From NCBI RefSeq assembly GCF_018205975.1, contig NZ_CP073577.1, positions 2,108,001 to 2,172,000 on the forward strand: a stretch of DNA of 64,000 bases, written 5' to 3'. A program made the translations under genes and the position numbers. The notes beneath the pieces were generated by a model, which was not told where the DNA came from, made no database searches, and was given only the letters and a program-made list of their open reading frames with translations. This document shows positions 1-12,700 of the stretch, piece by piece; the first letter of the stretch is position 1; every line of letters starts with the position of its first letter. Source of the DNA: Erythrobacter sp. JK5 (lineage in GTDB: Bacteria > Pseudomonadota > Alphaproteobacteria > Sphingomonadales > Sphingomonadaceae).

Positions 1-226
1 CGCGGCAGTTGACCGAATAGGCATCGCTGAACTTGGTCTTTTCGTCGCCGAAGCTCGGGTCGGTCCAGTTGGGCGACGCGGTGCACGGATCGCCGCTGGC
101 GTTGGTTCCGAGCGCGAAGGCGGCGGCAGGCGTTCCCGACTGCCCGGTCGCACAGCCCACCAGCGCGAGGCTCAGGGCCACCCCGCACAGCGCCAGCGTG
201 GTGCGCCGGTTGGCTGGCATCGTCAT
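1..226 (-). CDS. Putative lipoprotein, partial (C-terminus outside window)
   Basis: The reading frame opens with ATG at 226 (a second ATG lies two codons on) and runs off the window edge, so only about 75 codons are visible. The N-terminus has an Arg-rich start, a hydrophobic stretch and a lipobox-like LVGC at about residues 22-25, so an outer-membrane or periplasmic lipoprotein is likely. It starts 7 bp after the stop of the large secreted exoprotein gene and is probably the third gene of that operon. The visible mature part has no domain I can name. Third genes in such operons sometimes encode CHAT or TPR proteins, but nothing here demonstrates that. Confidence 0.6.
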   Translation of the reverse strand, partial: MTMPANRRTTLALCGVALSLALVGCATGQSGTPAAAFALGTNASGDPCTASPNWTDPSFGDEKTKFSDAYSVNCR

Positions 227-233
227 GGATTGG

Positions 234-3200
234 TTATGACTCAATGCAGGCTCCGTCTTGATCGCGTTCGCAGTCGTCTTCGGGTTCAGCCGCAGCATCG
301 GAGAACAAGCCTTCGTTGTTGGTGCCGACCAGCGGGTCGAACGGGACTTGCAGGCTGTCGGCGGTGAGCAGCGAAACCGCTTCGCGAGGAATGGCAATGG
401 TGGTGCTCCCGATGATCGTCGTCACGCAGTCCGCCCCGCTGCCGATGATGCATCCGTTGACGCGCGAATCGGTGATGCTGACGCCTCCTCCGATGATGAT
501 AACATTGCCGCCCGCTAGCGCAGCAGCCGTTCCCACCAATTCGTTGATTTCGCCAAACAATGCAAAGGCGTTGGTATCGTCGGTCGCGTCGAGCGTCAGC
601 GTGCCCGGGCTGCCGGCGCCGCCGAGTTCGACGCCGGTGTAGATCGTTCCGCCATCCGCCGGCAGCGCGGTGTTCTGGAACAGCGCGGAATTGCCGTAGG
701 CGATCCTGATGTTGCCGACCCGCAGATAGACCGGGTCGTTGATCCTTGCTCCGCCCAGGCCGCCCGCAAGCAGCGGGTTGTACAATAGCGAGTTGGCATC
801 GCCGACGAAATTGCTGGCAATCTCGCCGCTGGCGAGACCGGCGACCGCGTCGATCAGCGCCTGCTGGCCAAACACGATATCCTCGCCGCGCAGTTCGAAG
901 GTGGCACCGCCGAAATCGATGGTGGCGGATTCGATATCCATGACGATCCGGTCCGCCAGCATCGACCCGGTGTCCGCGTCGCCGCCAAAGCGGAACAGGC
1001 GCGATGCACCGGCGCCGCTGATATCGCCGGTGATCCGGATGATGCTGTCGGGGCCCCCGCTGGTCGCCAGCACGACTTCATCAGAACCGGTCTGGTCGGC
1101 GAACGAGACATCGCCGATCGCGATCGTGCGATCGACCGCGTCGATGATCAGGGTGCCGACATCGATCCGGTCGAGTTCCGCATCGGACAGCTGGAACCCG
1201 CCGGTGCCCGAACCCAGGCCGATATCCTCTCCCGGTGCGGCGCGCAGCGTGAGGCTGGAGCCGCCGATGGCAACGCCGGCCTGCAGATCGGCGTCGGCGG
1301 CCTCGATCACCGCCGCCCCGTGGTCGAGATTGCCCCGACACTCAGCAGGCCGCCCGTCGTGATTGCGAGTTCGCGCGCTCCGATGCTTGCCAGCGATACC
1401 CCATCGGCAGCTTCGATCGTGGCGTCTCCGCCATTGGTCGTGAGCGCGTCAGTACTGATGCCTCCGGCGCTCGTGAGCGCGACATTCGCGCCCGACACCG
1501 CTCCTGCGACGGTGAGGTCGGTAGGCGGCGTAACGGTACCGATGGAAATGTCACCTGCGCCGCTGTTGTCGCTGTCGGCGGCCGCGCTGGCGAGTGCGAT
1601 CGCCCCATCGGCGTCGAGCCGGATTGCGCCCGTCGCGGCCATCGCTCCGGCCGCAATCGCTGCGGCATCGACTTCAATCGCCCCGGCCGTTGCGGTCACA
1701 TCCTGCGCGCCAAGTTCGCCGATCGCAGTGACACCCACGCTCGCGGCCGTCACGTCACCTGTAAAGTCCACCATCGTCGGGTTCGCCGCGTCGCCGATCC
1801 GCAGGGCACCGCCCGCCGAAACGCCACCGGCGGCAATCGCCCCGGTCGTATCGAGCGCGATATCGGCACTCGCGGTCAGATCGCCGAGATCGAGCGCACC
1901 GCCAGCGGTGCTGTCGACATCGATCGCCCCGCCTGCCGTGGCGGAGATCGAAGCGGTGGTGATCGCCCCGCCGCTTTGCAGCAGTGCATCGCCACCAGCC
2001 GCGCTGACGGCGCCTACGGTGATTTCGCTTGCGGTGAGGCTCGCGTTGCCGCCGGTCGCAGTGATCGCGTCGCCGGTCAGCGTCCCGGCGCTCGCAAGCG
2101 TCGCATTCACACCCGACGCCGCGCCGCTGATGGTCAGCGCGCTCGGCGCAGTTGTCGTCCCGATCGACAGGTCGCCCGCGCCGTTCGCATCGCTGTCCGC
2201 GATCGCGCTGGCCAGGACCACCGCTCCCGCTGCGTCGATCGTCAGGTCGCCGGACGCGGTGGTGGCTCCCGAAGCGACAGAGCCGCCTGCGATCAGGGCG
2301 TTGCCGCCGGTCGCGGCTGCGCTGCCGAGACCGATCGCGCCGCCGCTTTGCACCGAGAGATTGACCCCGCTTGCGGCTCCGGCAACGGTCACGCTGGATG
2401 GAGCGGTGACCGCCCCGATGGCGAGATCGCCGGTGCCGTTCATGTCGCTATCCGCAACAGCGCTGGCCAGCGCCACCGCACCCGCGGCGTCTGCCGTGAC
2501 AGTCCCGGTTGCGGCCACCGCCTGCGCGGAAATCGCTGCGGCGTCGAGGTCGATGGCTCCTGCCGTTGCGGTCAGGTTCTGCGCCGTGAGGGTGCCGGTC
2601 GATGCAACCGCCATGCTTGCAGCGGTGGCGTTTCCGGTGAGGGTAACCGCGCCGGGCGCGGCGGTCGCGCCGATCTGCAATGCGCCCCCGGCTGCGACCG
2701 TATCTGCCGTCAGCGAACCCGTGGTATCGAGCGTGATGCCGGCACCGGCGGTGAGATCCCCCAGGTCGAGTGCACCGCCGCCGGTGCTGTCGACATCGAT
2801 GCCGCCGCCCACCATGCCGACGGCGGTCGCCGTGATCGAACCGGTGGTAACATCGCCGCTCGCCTCGATCACCGCGTTGCCGCCCGTCGCCACCACGTCG
2901 GTAAGGTCGATCGTGTTGGCGCGCAGCGTCAGGTTGCCGTTGGTGGAAAGCCCGTTGATCAGGTTCAGATCGTCGGCCTCGAGCGTAACGTTGGCACCGC
3001 TCACCGAAGTGTTGATGGTCAGCAGGCCGGGCCGCGTTACCGTGCCGATCCGCACGTCGCCCATGCCGTTCATGTCGCTGTCGGCGGTCACCGTATCGAG
3101 GGTAATCGCGGTAGTGGCGTCGGCGGTCACGTCATTGGTCGCCTGAACCACGGTAGCTGTCAGTGTGCCGCCGATCAGCGCCGCGTCGCCGCCGGTCGCC

Positions 3201-6200
3201 GTGACGGTCGTGACATTCATGGTCGTCGCATTCAGCGCCGCGTTCACACCGCTGCTCGCGCCGGTGATGGTCAGCTGCGACGGCGTTGTGGTGCCGCCGA
3301 TCGCGAGGTCGCCCGCGCCGCTGGCATCGCTGTCGGCGACCGCGCTGGTCAGGCTGATCGTGCCCGCCGCATCGAGCGCGACATTCCCGGTGGCCGCGAC
3401 AGCCTGCGCCGCGATCGAACCCGTGTCGATATCGATGTTGCCTGCACTCGCGGTCAGATTGAGCGCCGCCAGCGCGCCGGTCGCGTCGATATCCATGCTC
3501 GCTGCGGCGACATTGCCGGTGAAGGTGACAGCGCTCGGCAGCGCCGTCGCGCCGACCGTGAGCGCGCCGCCCGCCGTGACCGTACCCGCAGCCAGCGTCC
3601 CGGTCGTGTCGAGCGCGATGCCGGTGTCCGCAGTCAGATCGCCCAGCGCCAGCGCGCCGCCCGCCGTGCTGTCGACGTCGATCCCGCCGCCCGAGCCCGC
3701 AGTTACCGCCGTGATCGAAGTGGTCGTAATCCCGCCGCTCGCGGTCAGCTGCGCATCACCGCCGGTAGCGCTGACAGCGCCGAGCGCGATCGAAGCGGCA
3801 TCAAGGTCAATCCCGCCCGCACTCGCGGTCAGGGTGGTTCCGGTCAACGCTCCTGTGGTGTCGATGACGATCGCGGATCCAGGCAGGGTTTCGGCGGCGA
3901 ACACCAGGACCGAGGTTCCCGGCGCACCGAGGAACGACGGGGCAAACAGGTCGACCCCGCTGCCATCGGCGCTCACCGCGCCTTGCAGGTCGACCGCTCC
4001 GCCCGCATCGATGACGATATCGTCGCCAGCCGTTGCACCGGGAATGGTGACGGTGCCGGTGACGGTTTCGATCCGCAGATCCTCGCCTGCCGACAACTGC
4101 CCGGTCGCGACCGATCCGCCCGCATGCAGGCCAATCGTGCCTGCGGTGGGAACACCCGCGAGCGCGGTCGAAACTGCGCCGCTGGCGATATCTCCGGAGG
4201 CCGAAACAAAGATGTCGCCGCTGTTCGCGTTGACCGTGCCGGTTGTGATATCGCCGGAAATTCCGGAGGAATTCAGCGTAACGCTGGAACCCAAGCCGTT
4301 CGACACGACATTGGCCGTGGTCAGGCCACCGGAGGTGGCAGCCAGGGCGATCGACCCGGCGCTCGATGTCACGTCGGCAAGGTTGGTTGTCCCAGCCCTC
4401 GCCGACACACCCGCACCTTCCGTCGTTCCCGCAATCGTCAGGGTTACCGGGGCGGTCGTCCCGCCGATCGCGACGGCGCCGGTGCCGTTGGTGTCGCTAT
4501 CTGCGGTCACGCTCGCCGCAGAGATCGACGTTCCCCCGTCGAGCTCGACGTTGCCGGTCGCCGACAGCGCGCCGAGGACCTGTTGGTTGGCATCGATATC
4601 GATCAACCCTGCGGTCGCGGTGATATCCTGCGCCGCAACCGAGACCGCAGCTCGCAGGGTCACGCTCGCTGCGGCGACATTGTCGGCCAGGCTGATCGTC
4701 TGCGGCGCCGCCGCCGATCCGACGTTCAGCGCTCCGCCCGCATTCACGGCACCGGTCGCGAGCGAGCCGGTCGTGTCGATCGCGATTCCGCTATCGGCGG
4801 TGAGTACGCCAAGATTGAGCGCACCACCGGCGGTGCTGTCCACGTCGATCGAGCCGCCGCCGCCGGACGTCACGGACGTAATCGAAGTGGTGGTCGTGTT
4901 GCCTGCGGACGTCAGCTGCGCATCGCCGCCGGTCGTGCTTACCACTGCTGCGATGATCGAGCCCGCATCGATGTCGATCCCGCCCGCGCTGGCGGTCAGG
5001 TCGGTCGCGGTCAGCGCGCCCGGCGTGTCGATATCGATGTTCGACATCGGCAGGGTTTCGGCCGCGAACAACAGGCTCGATGCGCCCGGCGCGCCAAAGA
5101 AAGAAATCGCGAAGAAGTCTACCCCGGTGCCATCGGCGGTCACCGGGCCGAGCAGGTCGATCGCTCCGGCAGCCCGTATGATCGCATCGTCGCCGACAGT
5201 CGCCCCTGCCAGCGAAACGGTGCTGCCGACGGACTGAACCAGCAGGTCCTCACCCGCTGACAGGATCGCGGTCGTGATCGATCCGCCGGCATGGATACCG
5301 ATCGAACCCGCCGTCGGAGCGCCCACCAGCGCGGTCGAAACCGGCCCGGTCACGACATTGCGTGCGGCCGAAACCAGAATGTCCCCGCCGTTGGAATTGA
5401 TCGATCCGGAGGTAATGTCGCTGGTCGCGCCGCTCGCCCGCAAGCTCACGCCCGAACCGATGTTGTTCGCTACCACGTTGCCGGTCGTCAGACTGCCCCC
5501 GGTCGCGGTCAGAGCCAGCGACTGATTGACGGTGACGTTTCCGGTCTGGACCGTGCCGGTTCCGATCAGGCTCGCCTGGTCGGCAGTAACGGCACCGGTC
5601 GTGATCGTGCTCCCCGCAAAAACGTCGATCGCGCCCAGCGGAGCTGAAAGGTCTTGCGACATGAAGGTTCCGGTAGTGTCGAGATTCATGCTGCCGGCCG
5701 CGACATTGCCGGTAAAGTTGATCGAGGAAGGTATCGCGACACCGCCGACGGTCAGCGCCCCGCCGGCATTGACCGTGCCGGCGCTCAGCGTGCCGGTGGT
5801 GTCGAGCGCGATCGCGTTGTCGGCGCCAAGATCGCCAAGCACCAGCGCACCGCCCGCGGTGCTGTCGACGTCGATATTGCCGCCGACCAGCCCGGCCTCG
5901 ATCGCCGTGATCGACGTGGTGGTGATGGCGCCCGTCGCGGTCAGCAGCACATCGCCGCCCGTCGCGGAAACGGCCCCTGCGGTAATGGTCGGCGCATCGA
6001 TATCGATATCGCCCGCGGTTGCGGTTAGATCGTTGGCGACGAATGGCGCGGTGGTGTTGAAAGCCAGGCTCGCGGCGGTCAGATTGCCGTTGAGGGTGAT
6101 CGTGCTCGGCTGGTTCAGAACACCGATCAGCAGATTGCCACCGGCCACAACATCGCCGAGCGTCAAGGTCCCGGTGGTGTCGAGCGCAATGTCGTTGGTG

Positions 6201-9031
6201 GCCGTGAGGTTGCCGACATCGAGGGCGCCGCCGAAGCCGCTGTCGACATCGATATTGCCGCCGAGACCGCCTGCCTCAGTCGCAGCGATCGAGGTGGTGG
6301 TGATGTTGCCGAAGGAGCTGAGCGTCGCGTCGCCCCCGGTCGCGCTCACCGCGCCCGCGGTGATCGTCGGCGAAAACAGGATCAGGTCACCGTCGGTCGT
6401 GGTCACGTCGAGCAGCACCAGCGGATTGAACGTCGAAAACGCGAAGCTCGCCGCCGTAATGTTGCCGTTGAAGGTTGTCGTGGCCGGAAATGCCGTGCTG
6501 CCGATATCGAGCGCGCCACCTGCGTTGACCTCACCAAGAACGAGATTGCCTGTCGTATCGAGCGTTATCAGTCCATCCGAAGTCAACGGACCTAGCGTAA
6601 CCGCTCCGCCGAGAGTGGAATCGACATCGATTGCCCCGCCCATCCCGCCGGACTCGATCGACTCGATCGAAAGCGCGGAGATGAAACCGGGTGCATTGAG
6701 GGTGACATCGCCGCCGGTTGCGCTGAGATGCCCTGTATCGATCGAGGGCGCATTGATCGTGATCTCGCCGTTGGTCGCGGTCAGATCGCCCGAAGTATAC
6801 GCGGTGACGACATTGATAATGAACTCCGCCGCAGTCTGAGCGCCCGTGATGTTGACGTTCGAGGGCATATTGACGAGGCCGATGTTGATCTGGCCGTTGG
6901 GCGCGTTGATATCTCCGGTCGTCAAGGTGCCGAGCGTATCGATAAACACCCGGCGCGCCGTCAGATCGCCAAGGTTGAGATTGCCGCCGCCTGTCGAATC
7001 GACATCGATATCGCCGCCCGTACCCATCACCCGCGTGGCCGTGATCGCTGTGGTCGTGATATTGCCGATCGCCTGCAGGCTGACGTCGCCGCGAACGGCA
7101 CTGACCGCTGCGGCATTGATCGTCGTGCCGGAGAGGGAAGTGTTGCCGCGCGTCGCGGTGACATTGCCGAGATTGAGCGTCGTGGCGTTCATGGTGACAT
7201 TGTCGCCCGCGCTGGCTCCGGTAATCGTCACCAGCGACGGCGGTGTGATCGTCCCGATCAGCAGATCGCCCGCATCGTTGAGATCGCTGTCCGCCGTGGC
7301 ACTCGTAAGGGTAACGGTGCCCGCCGTATCGATGTTGATGTTGCCGGTTGCGCTGAGTGCCCCGGCGGTGAGCGAGCCGGGATCGATCACGATGTCGCCC
7401 GCCGTCGCGATCAAATCGAGTGCATTGACTGCCCCCGGCGTGTCGAGGTCCATGCTTTCGACAATCACATTTCCGTTAAATGTGATCGAAGAGGGCGCAT
7501 TCGCTGCGCCGACCGTCAATGCGCCGCCGCTGTTGATGGAATCGGTGGTCAAAGCGCCGGTAGTATCGAGGGCAATGTCGCCGTCTGCGCCAAGGGCACC
7601 AAGGACGAGGGTTCCGCCGGCCGTGCTGTCGACGTCGATATTGCCGCCGACCATGCCGACCTGAAGGGCAGTGATCCCATTCGTGAATACGTCGCCAACG
7701 GCTTCGAGCGTGACGTCGCCTGCGGTGGCCGTCACCACCGCCAGATTGAGCGAGCCAGATGTTTGCAGGGTGGTGTTTGCCCCGCTCAGATCGAAAGTAG
7801 CAGTGACGCCGCTCGGCACGGTCGAGGTTCCGATCAACAGATCGCCCGCTCCGCTAGTGTCGCTGTCCGCAGTCGCGCTCTGGAGCGACACGGCACCCGC
7901 GCTGTCGAGCACGATGTCGCCCGTGGCCAGGAAGTCTGTCCCGGTGATCGACGCAGCGTCGATATCCAGGTCCCCTCCCGTCGCGGTCAGGTCGACAACG
8001 CTGACAGCGCCCACAGCGTCGAGATCGAGATCGCTGCCGGATATGTTCGCGGTCGCGGTCAGATCGCCGTTCGAATTGAGAACGACCCGGCCGGTGCTCG
8101 AAAACTGGCCGCCGATCTCGACGGTGGCCGTCGACGGACCCGATGCCACGAGCGCGATCCCGGTGTCGGTCGCAAGGGCAGTCGTCGCAGCGACGGTCGC
8201 ATCGATATCGAGCAACGCGTTGATCACGCCGGCCGCAGTGAACATCGCGAATTCCGCCGATGCGCCCTGGATGCTCCCGTCGATCGATTGTGCCGCCACC
8301 GTCGTCCCGGCATTGACCGTGTAAGTCAGCGGGCTGCCGGGCGTGAAGCTGACATCGACATCGGCGGCGGTGACGAAGATCGCCCGGCCCGTGCCGGCGT
8401 CGAACGATCCGGTCAGGTTGAGCTGTTGCGAGACGAAGGCGAGCGAACCGTCGGTGACAAAGCTGGCGTTGCCCAGCGCCTGCACCGCGCTGGTCGAAAC
8501 GCCCGCGAAATTGAGCGTATTGGTGCCGTTGCCGAACACGTCGGTGGCTTCGTAGAAATCGAAGATGTCCTGATTGGCGACGTCGAGGGTCGATGCGAAG
8601 AACGACCGCGCGTTGATCGCGGTGTCGTTGCCGAACAGGATGCCGTTCTGGTTGATCAGCCAGAAATTGATGTTGGCGGCGTTGATCGTGCCGTTGATGC
8701 TGGACGGATTGCCTCCGATCACCCGGTTGAACAGAGTGGCTTCGCTGAGCGCGAGCCCAGGATCGATGGTAACGTTGACCGTGTCGCCCATCCCGACGTT
8801 GAAATCGGTCCATTCGGCGACGACGACAGCAGCCTCGACCTCGATGTCGGTGGTCGTCGCGTTGGTGTCGGTCACCGTCAACCGGTTGGGCGTGCCCCCG
8901 CTGTCCACCGCCGAACTCAGATCGGCCTGCCGCACCAGCTGGGCATGCGCGACATTGGGAAGCGCCGCGATGGCCGCGACAGCCGTGGTCATGAGCATCC
9001 GGCTGCGAAATTTCCTGCTTGCGACTGCCAT
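234..9031 (-). CDS. Two-partner secretion exoprotein (filamentous hemagglutinin family), frameshifted near the C-terminus
   Basis: This is the secreted TpsA partner of the transporter encoded just upstream. ATG at 9031 follows an AGGAGA ribosome site. Residues 1-30 are a signal peptide ending AHA. The TPS domain that TpsB recognises follows, with the signature NQNGILFG at residues 127-134. The rest is a very long repetitive beta-helix built of Gly/Ala/Thr/Asp-rich units that keep returning to motifs such as IDVDSTAGGAL, ALDTTG and LTATAG. The uninterrupted frame runs to a stop at 1307 (2,574 aa). The frame continues as 234-1310 if one G is restored to the G-run at 1316-1319, giving about 2,932 aa with an acidic, Cys-containing tail. 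Likely an adhesin or surface fibre. No toxin domain is recognisable. Confidence 0.9.
1316..1319 (-). other. Frameshift site in tpsA (G-run short by one)
   Basis: On the coding strand, GGGG here leads straight into a TGA stop. Inserting one G restores a continuous frame reading ISTTGAAVIEAADAD, which matches the repeat style on both sides and makes the total length divisible by three. Sequencing error and true mutation cannot be separated from sequence alone. Confidence 0.75.
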
Positions 9032-9057
9032 GTCGATCTCTCCTGTCGCTACCGGGC

Positions 9058-10809
9058 TCAACGGAACAATGCCGGGAATTTCGTGGTCAGCGAAAACAGC
9101 ACCCGGTCCGGTGGCCGCTCGGTGTCCGAAAACAGCGGCCGGTCGAGCGGTTTTGCGTAGACCACTTCCGCATTGAGCGCCGCGCCGAGCGAAAAGCGCA
9201 GTCCCCCGCCCACCGATTTGAGGGTCCGCCGCGGATCCGGCGTCCCGCGGTCGAGATTCTCGACCTGCACGATGTCGAAGAACCCGAACAATTGCAGCCG
9301 ATGGCGCGCCGATTCGAGCACCGTCGCCCCGAGTTCGGCAAGTCCGCCGATCGCGCGGTCGCCGCTGTTGGCGCCGGGATCGTAACCGCGCCCGATGCTG
9401 AGATTGCCGATCGCGTATTCGTCGAAATTCAGCAGCGGCTCGTCGGTCCACTGCCCCTCCACCCGACCGCGCAGATCGAAGATCGAGCCGGGGAACCAGG
9501 TCACGTCGGCACCGCCTCTAAACACCAGCGCCTGGGCATCGCCGAACGGCCGCGAAGCCGTAAGACCGTCGGTTATTGCGGTGCCGAACTGGTTGCGCGA
9601 GGTCGCGCCAAACACGCCTATGCCCTGGCGCACCTCCAGAAAGCCGCTGTACAGCAACGAGGTCGAACGATCGATCCGGCGGCGCTGGCCGTCCATCTCC
9701 GCGCGAACGAACACGGTCCGGATCGAATCCTTGCTCAGCGGCACCGGCCCGACCGAGGTTTCCTGCTCGATATAGTCGAAGCCGAGCGTAACGTCGGCTG
9801 CCGTCGCCGGGGTGCGGATCAGCGGGTAGGAAACAGACAGATTGCCGACCAGCGTTTCGGTTTCGAGGTCGAGATTCTCGATGCTGGGCCGCGCGGATGC
9901 GAACACCACGTCGACACCCACCCGGATATTGTCACGACCGATCCCGAATTCGTGCCCGCCCTGAACGATGATCTGTTCGTCGAAATCGGCGGTGGTCTGC
10001 GCGGCAACATAGGTGATGTCGGACAGGCCGGTGAGCCCGTAATACTCGAACCGGCCGAATGCGGTTTCGCGGCCGATGCTGCGGGCGTTGGAATTGCGCA
10101 CGTTGAAATAGGCTGCGAACCGTTCGAAATCGACCGAAAGGTTGCCGATGACTTCGCCGGGGGTTTCCCCCGAAGGAGCCAGCGCGAGCCGCACTTCCAG
10201 CCCCGGCATGTCGTTGGCGTTGAGCAGAATCCGCTCGGCCTCGCGCTCGTTCAGCGGATCGAGCTGGCGCAACGGCTCGATCGCCTGGACCAGAGCATCG
10301 CGATAGGGGCCGGCATCGCCGGTGATGCGGATTTCAGAAATGCGGGCCGAGATGACATCGAGCCGCAGCGTCCCGGAAAGCTCCTGCTGCGGCACCTGCA
10401 CGGTCGCAATCCAGCCATCGCGGCGCAGTGCGGCGTTCGCCGCATCGCGCACGTCGCAGATCACCGAAAGCTGGCGTTCGCCTACCGGTGTTTCGACCCG
10501 CGCCAGCGTCTGCGCCAGCTCGGGGGCCAGTTCACCGCCGCGCACGTCGACGAATTGCACCCCGTCCAGCGAAACCGTGAGATCGCTCTCGTCGAACGGG
10601 CAATTGGCGCGCAGCCCGGCATCGCGCTCAACCCGGATATTGGCGCGATCGGACGGACGTTCTTCGGTATCGGGGAGCTCGAGTTCCTGACTGGTCTGCC
10701 CTGTAGACTGGGCCGCAGCCCGATCGGCACCGGCCAGCACAAGCGCAATGGCCAGGCCCGATACCAAGGTAGAACATTTCGTATGCGCAGCGGTCGCGAC
10801 AGACGTCAT
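9058..10809 (-). CDS. ShlB/FhaC/HecB family two-partner secretion transporter (TpsB)
   Basis: This is an outer-membrane beta-barrel that exports the downstream exoprotein. The 583-residue length is typical of the family. It starts with a signal peptide (about residues 1-34, ending AAAQ). A POTRA-like periplasmic region with two Cys follows, then a C-terminal barrel. The conserved loop-6 motif appears as IGRGYDPG, equivalent to the VRGY tetrad of FhaC, and the last residue region FPALFR ends in an aromatic-rich strand as expected for BAM-dependent barrels. Its stop lies 26 bp before the exoprotein start, so the two are one operon, transporter first. The promoter should lie in the 182 bp upstream (10810-10991). 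Confidence 0.9.
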   Translation of the reverse strand: MTSVATAAHTKCSTLVSGLAIALVLAGADRAAAQSTGQTSQELELPDTEERPSDRANIRVERDAGLRANCPFDESDLTVSLDGVQFVDVRGGELAPELAQTLARVETPVGERQLSVICDVRDAANAALRRDGWIATVQVPQQELSGTLRLDVISARISEIRITGDAGPYRDALVQAIEPLRQLDPLNEREAERILLNANDMPGLEVRLALAPSGETPGEVIGNLSVDFERFAAYFNVRNSNARSIGRETAFGRFEYYGLTGLSDITYVAAQTTADFDEQIIVQGGHEFGIGRDNIRVGVDVVFASARPSIENLDLETETLVGNLSVSYPLIRTPATAADVTLGFDYIEQETSVGPVPLSKDSIRTVFVRAEMDGQRRRIDRSTSLLYSGFLEVRQGIGVFGATSRNQFGTAITDGLTASRPFGDAQALVFRGGADVTWFPGSIFDLRGRVEGQWTDEPLLNFDEYAIGNLSIGRGYDPGANSGDRAIGGLAELGATVLESARHRLQLFGFFDIVQVENLDRGTPDPRRTLKSVGGGLRFSLGAALNAEVVYAKPLDRPLFSDTERPPDRVLFSLTTKFPALFR

Positions 10810-10991
10810 CCAGCTTCCCCCGGAAATTGTCAGACCTGCAGACTTATCGGCGCGACCTTGTCTCGTCAGGTGTGCCTAGGGGTATGGACGACCCGAAACA
10901 GAGTCAACCAATCAATAATTCCTGACAAGACAGCGCCTTGTAGGTTTTCGCCACTCTTGGGAGCGCGGGTCGCGGAAACCCCCGGATAAGG

Positions 10992-11555
10992 CTAGGAATC
11001 CTGCCCGTGCTCCTGGCGGGCGATCTCATGGAGCCAATCGGCGTGCCGCGGCGCCTTCTTCGTCCTGCTCCACTCGTCGAGCATCATCGGCGCGACTCGC
11101 TTGAGCTCGGCATATTGCTCGTCGGTTCCGATATCGGCGGCGAGTTCGACGCGGTGGCCGTTGGGATCGAAAAAGTAGATCGACTTGAAAATGCCGTGAT
11201 GCGTCGGGCCGAGCACGTCGATGCCTTCGCCTTCGATGTGAGCCTTCGCCGCCAGCAGCGCAGCTTCGTCGGGCACGCGAAACGCGAGGTGCTGGACCCA
11301 TTGCGGCGTGTTCGGGTCCTTGCCCATGTCGGGCTGATTGGGCAGTTCGAAAAAGGCGAGGATGTTGCCGTTCCCCGCATCGAGGAAGACATGCATGTAC
11401 GGGTCATACTCGCCGGTCGAGGGCACATGGTCCTCGGCGAAGGCAGTGGTGTAATCCATGCCGAGCACGCGACCGTACCACTCGACCGTCTCCCTGGCGT
11501 CCTTGCAGCGATAGGCGGCGTGGTGGACGCCGGCGAGGTTGACAGGGTGGCTCAT
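10992..11555 (-). CDS. VOC family (glyoxalase/dioxygenase fold) protein
   Basis: This 187-residue protein shows the vicinal-oxygen-chelate pattern. An N-terminal HHAAYRCKD segment supplies a metal-ligand His. A central QHLAFRV supplies a second His, and [11 protein letters not shown] supplies the terminal Glu. Its ATG overlaps the stop of hppD (ATGA), so the two genes are translationally coupled, and a role in aromatic amino acid breakdown is a reasonable inference. The exact substrate cannot be read from the sequence. The C-terminal tail (about 40 residues) extends beyond a minimal VOC domain. Confidence 0.8.
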   Translation of the reverse strand: MSHPVNLAGVHHAAYRCKDARETVEWYGRVLGMDYTTAFAEDHVPSTGEYDPYMHVFLDAGNGNILAFFELPNQPDMGKDPNTPQWVQHLAFRVPDEAALLAAKAHIEGEGIDVLGPTHHGIFKSIYFFDPNGHRVELAADIGTDEQYAELKRVAPMMLDEWSRTKKAPRHADWLHEIARQEHGQDS

Positions 11556-12670
11556 TCGGCTGGCTCTTTGGCTTTCGTGTCGAGCACACCGCGCGCGATC
11601 TGGTCGCGCTCGATACTTTCGAACAGGGCCTTGAAGTTGCCTTCGCCAAAGCCGTCATCGCCCTTGCGCTGGATGAACTCGAAGAACACCGGCCCGACCT
11701 GCGCTTCGGCAAAGATCTGCAGCAGCAGGCGCGGCTGACCGCCTTCGGTCGTGCCATCGAGCAGGATGCCGCGCATCTTGAGCGCCTCGGCATCTTCGCC
11801 ATGGCCCGGCAGGCGCTCGTCGAGCATCTCGTAATAGGTCGCGGGCGGCGCGGTCATGAACGGCACGCCGAAGGACTTGAGACGATCCCAGCAGGCGACC
11901 AGATCGTCGCAGATCAACGCGATATGCTGGATGCCCTCGCCGTTGAATTCGCGCAGGAACTCCTCGATCTGGCCCTTGCCGCCCTCGCCCTCTTCATTGA
12001 GCGGGATGCGGATCTTGCCGTCGGGCGCGGTCAGCGCCTTGGAGGTGAGGCCGGTATATTCGCCCTTGATGTCGAAGAAGCGGATCTCGCGGAAGTTGAA
12101 CAGCGTCTCGTAATAATCCGCCCAGTACTTCATCCGGCCGGTGTAGACGTTGTGCGTGAGGTGATCGATCGTGTGGAAGCCTGCGCCTTCGGGGTTGGGA
12201 TCGACGCCGGGCAGGTAATCGAAATCGATGTCGTAGATCGTCAGGCTCTTGCCCTCCGCCCCGGCATAGCGATCGACCAGATACAGGATCGCGCCGCCGA
12301 TGCCCCGGATCGCGGGGATGCGCAGTTCCATCGGGCCGGGTTCGTTGGCGACCGGCTCGGCGCCCGCTTCCAGCAGGTGGTCATAGGCCTTGGCCGCGTC
12401 GCGCACGCGAAATGCCATGCCGCAGGCCGAGGGGCCGTGTTCGCGCGCGAAATACCATGCGGCGCTGCGCGGTTCGTAATTGGCGATGAGGTTGATCCCG
12501 CCCTGACGCCACAGATCCACATCCTTCGAACGGTGCTTCGCCACGCGGGTAAAGCCCATGGCTTCGAAGACCGGTTCGAGCACGCCCTTTTCGGGCGCGC
12601 AGAATTCGACGAACTCGAATCCGTCGAGGCCAGCGGGATTGTCGAACAGATCGTGGGCGTGCTTGGTCAT
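11552..12670 (-). CDS. hppD: 4-hydroxyphenylpyruvate dioxygenase
   Basis: Converts 4-hydroxyphenylpyruvate to homogentisate in tyrosine catabolism (non-heme Fe(II), cytosolic). At 372 residues it has normal length. The three iron ligands are in place: His170 in IDHLTHN, His249 in GIQHIAL and Glu331 in [11 protein letters not shown]. The C-terminal gate-helix region with [14 protein letters not shown] is also recognisable. It is the first gene of a two-gene operon with the VOC protein and is divergent from another VOC gene. A dyad-symmetric sequence lies about 30 bp upstream of the start (12701-12718). Confidence 0.95.
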   Translation of the reverse strand: MTKHAHDLFDNPAGLDGFEFVEFCAPEKGVLEPVFEAMGFTRVAKHRSKDVDLWRQGGINLIANYEPRSAAWYFAREHGPSACGMAFRVRDAAKAYDHLLEAGAEPVANEPGPMELRIPAIRGIGGAILYLVDRYAGAEGKSLTIYDIDFDYLPGVDPNPEGAGFHTIDHLTHNVYTGRMKYWADYYETLFNFREIRFFDIKGEYTGLTSKALTAPDGKIRIPLNEEGEGGKGQIEEFLREFNGEGIQHIALICDDLVACWDRLKSFGVPFMTAPPATYYEMLDERLPGHGEDAEALKMRGILLDGTTEGGQPRLLLQIFAEAQVGPVFFEFIQRKGDDGFGEGNFKALFESIERDQIARGVLDTKAKEPAE

Positions 12671-12700
12671 GAAATCGGGTCTCGTACAAAAGTGCCAATA

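Noticed and set aside
1320..9160. Several long plus-strand frames (up to about 1,090 codons) opposite tpsA
   Set aside because: Shadow frames caused by the repetitive GC-rich adhesin on the other strand; low-complexity product, no domains, no ribosome sites.
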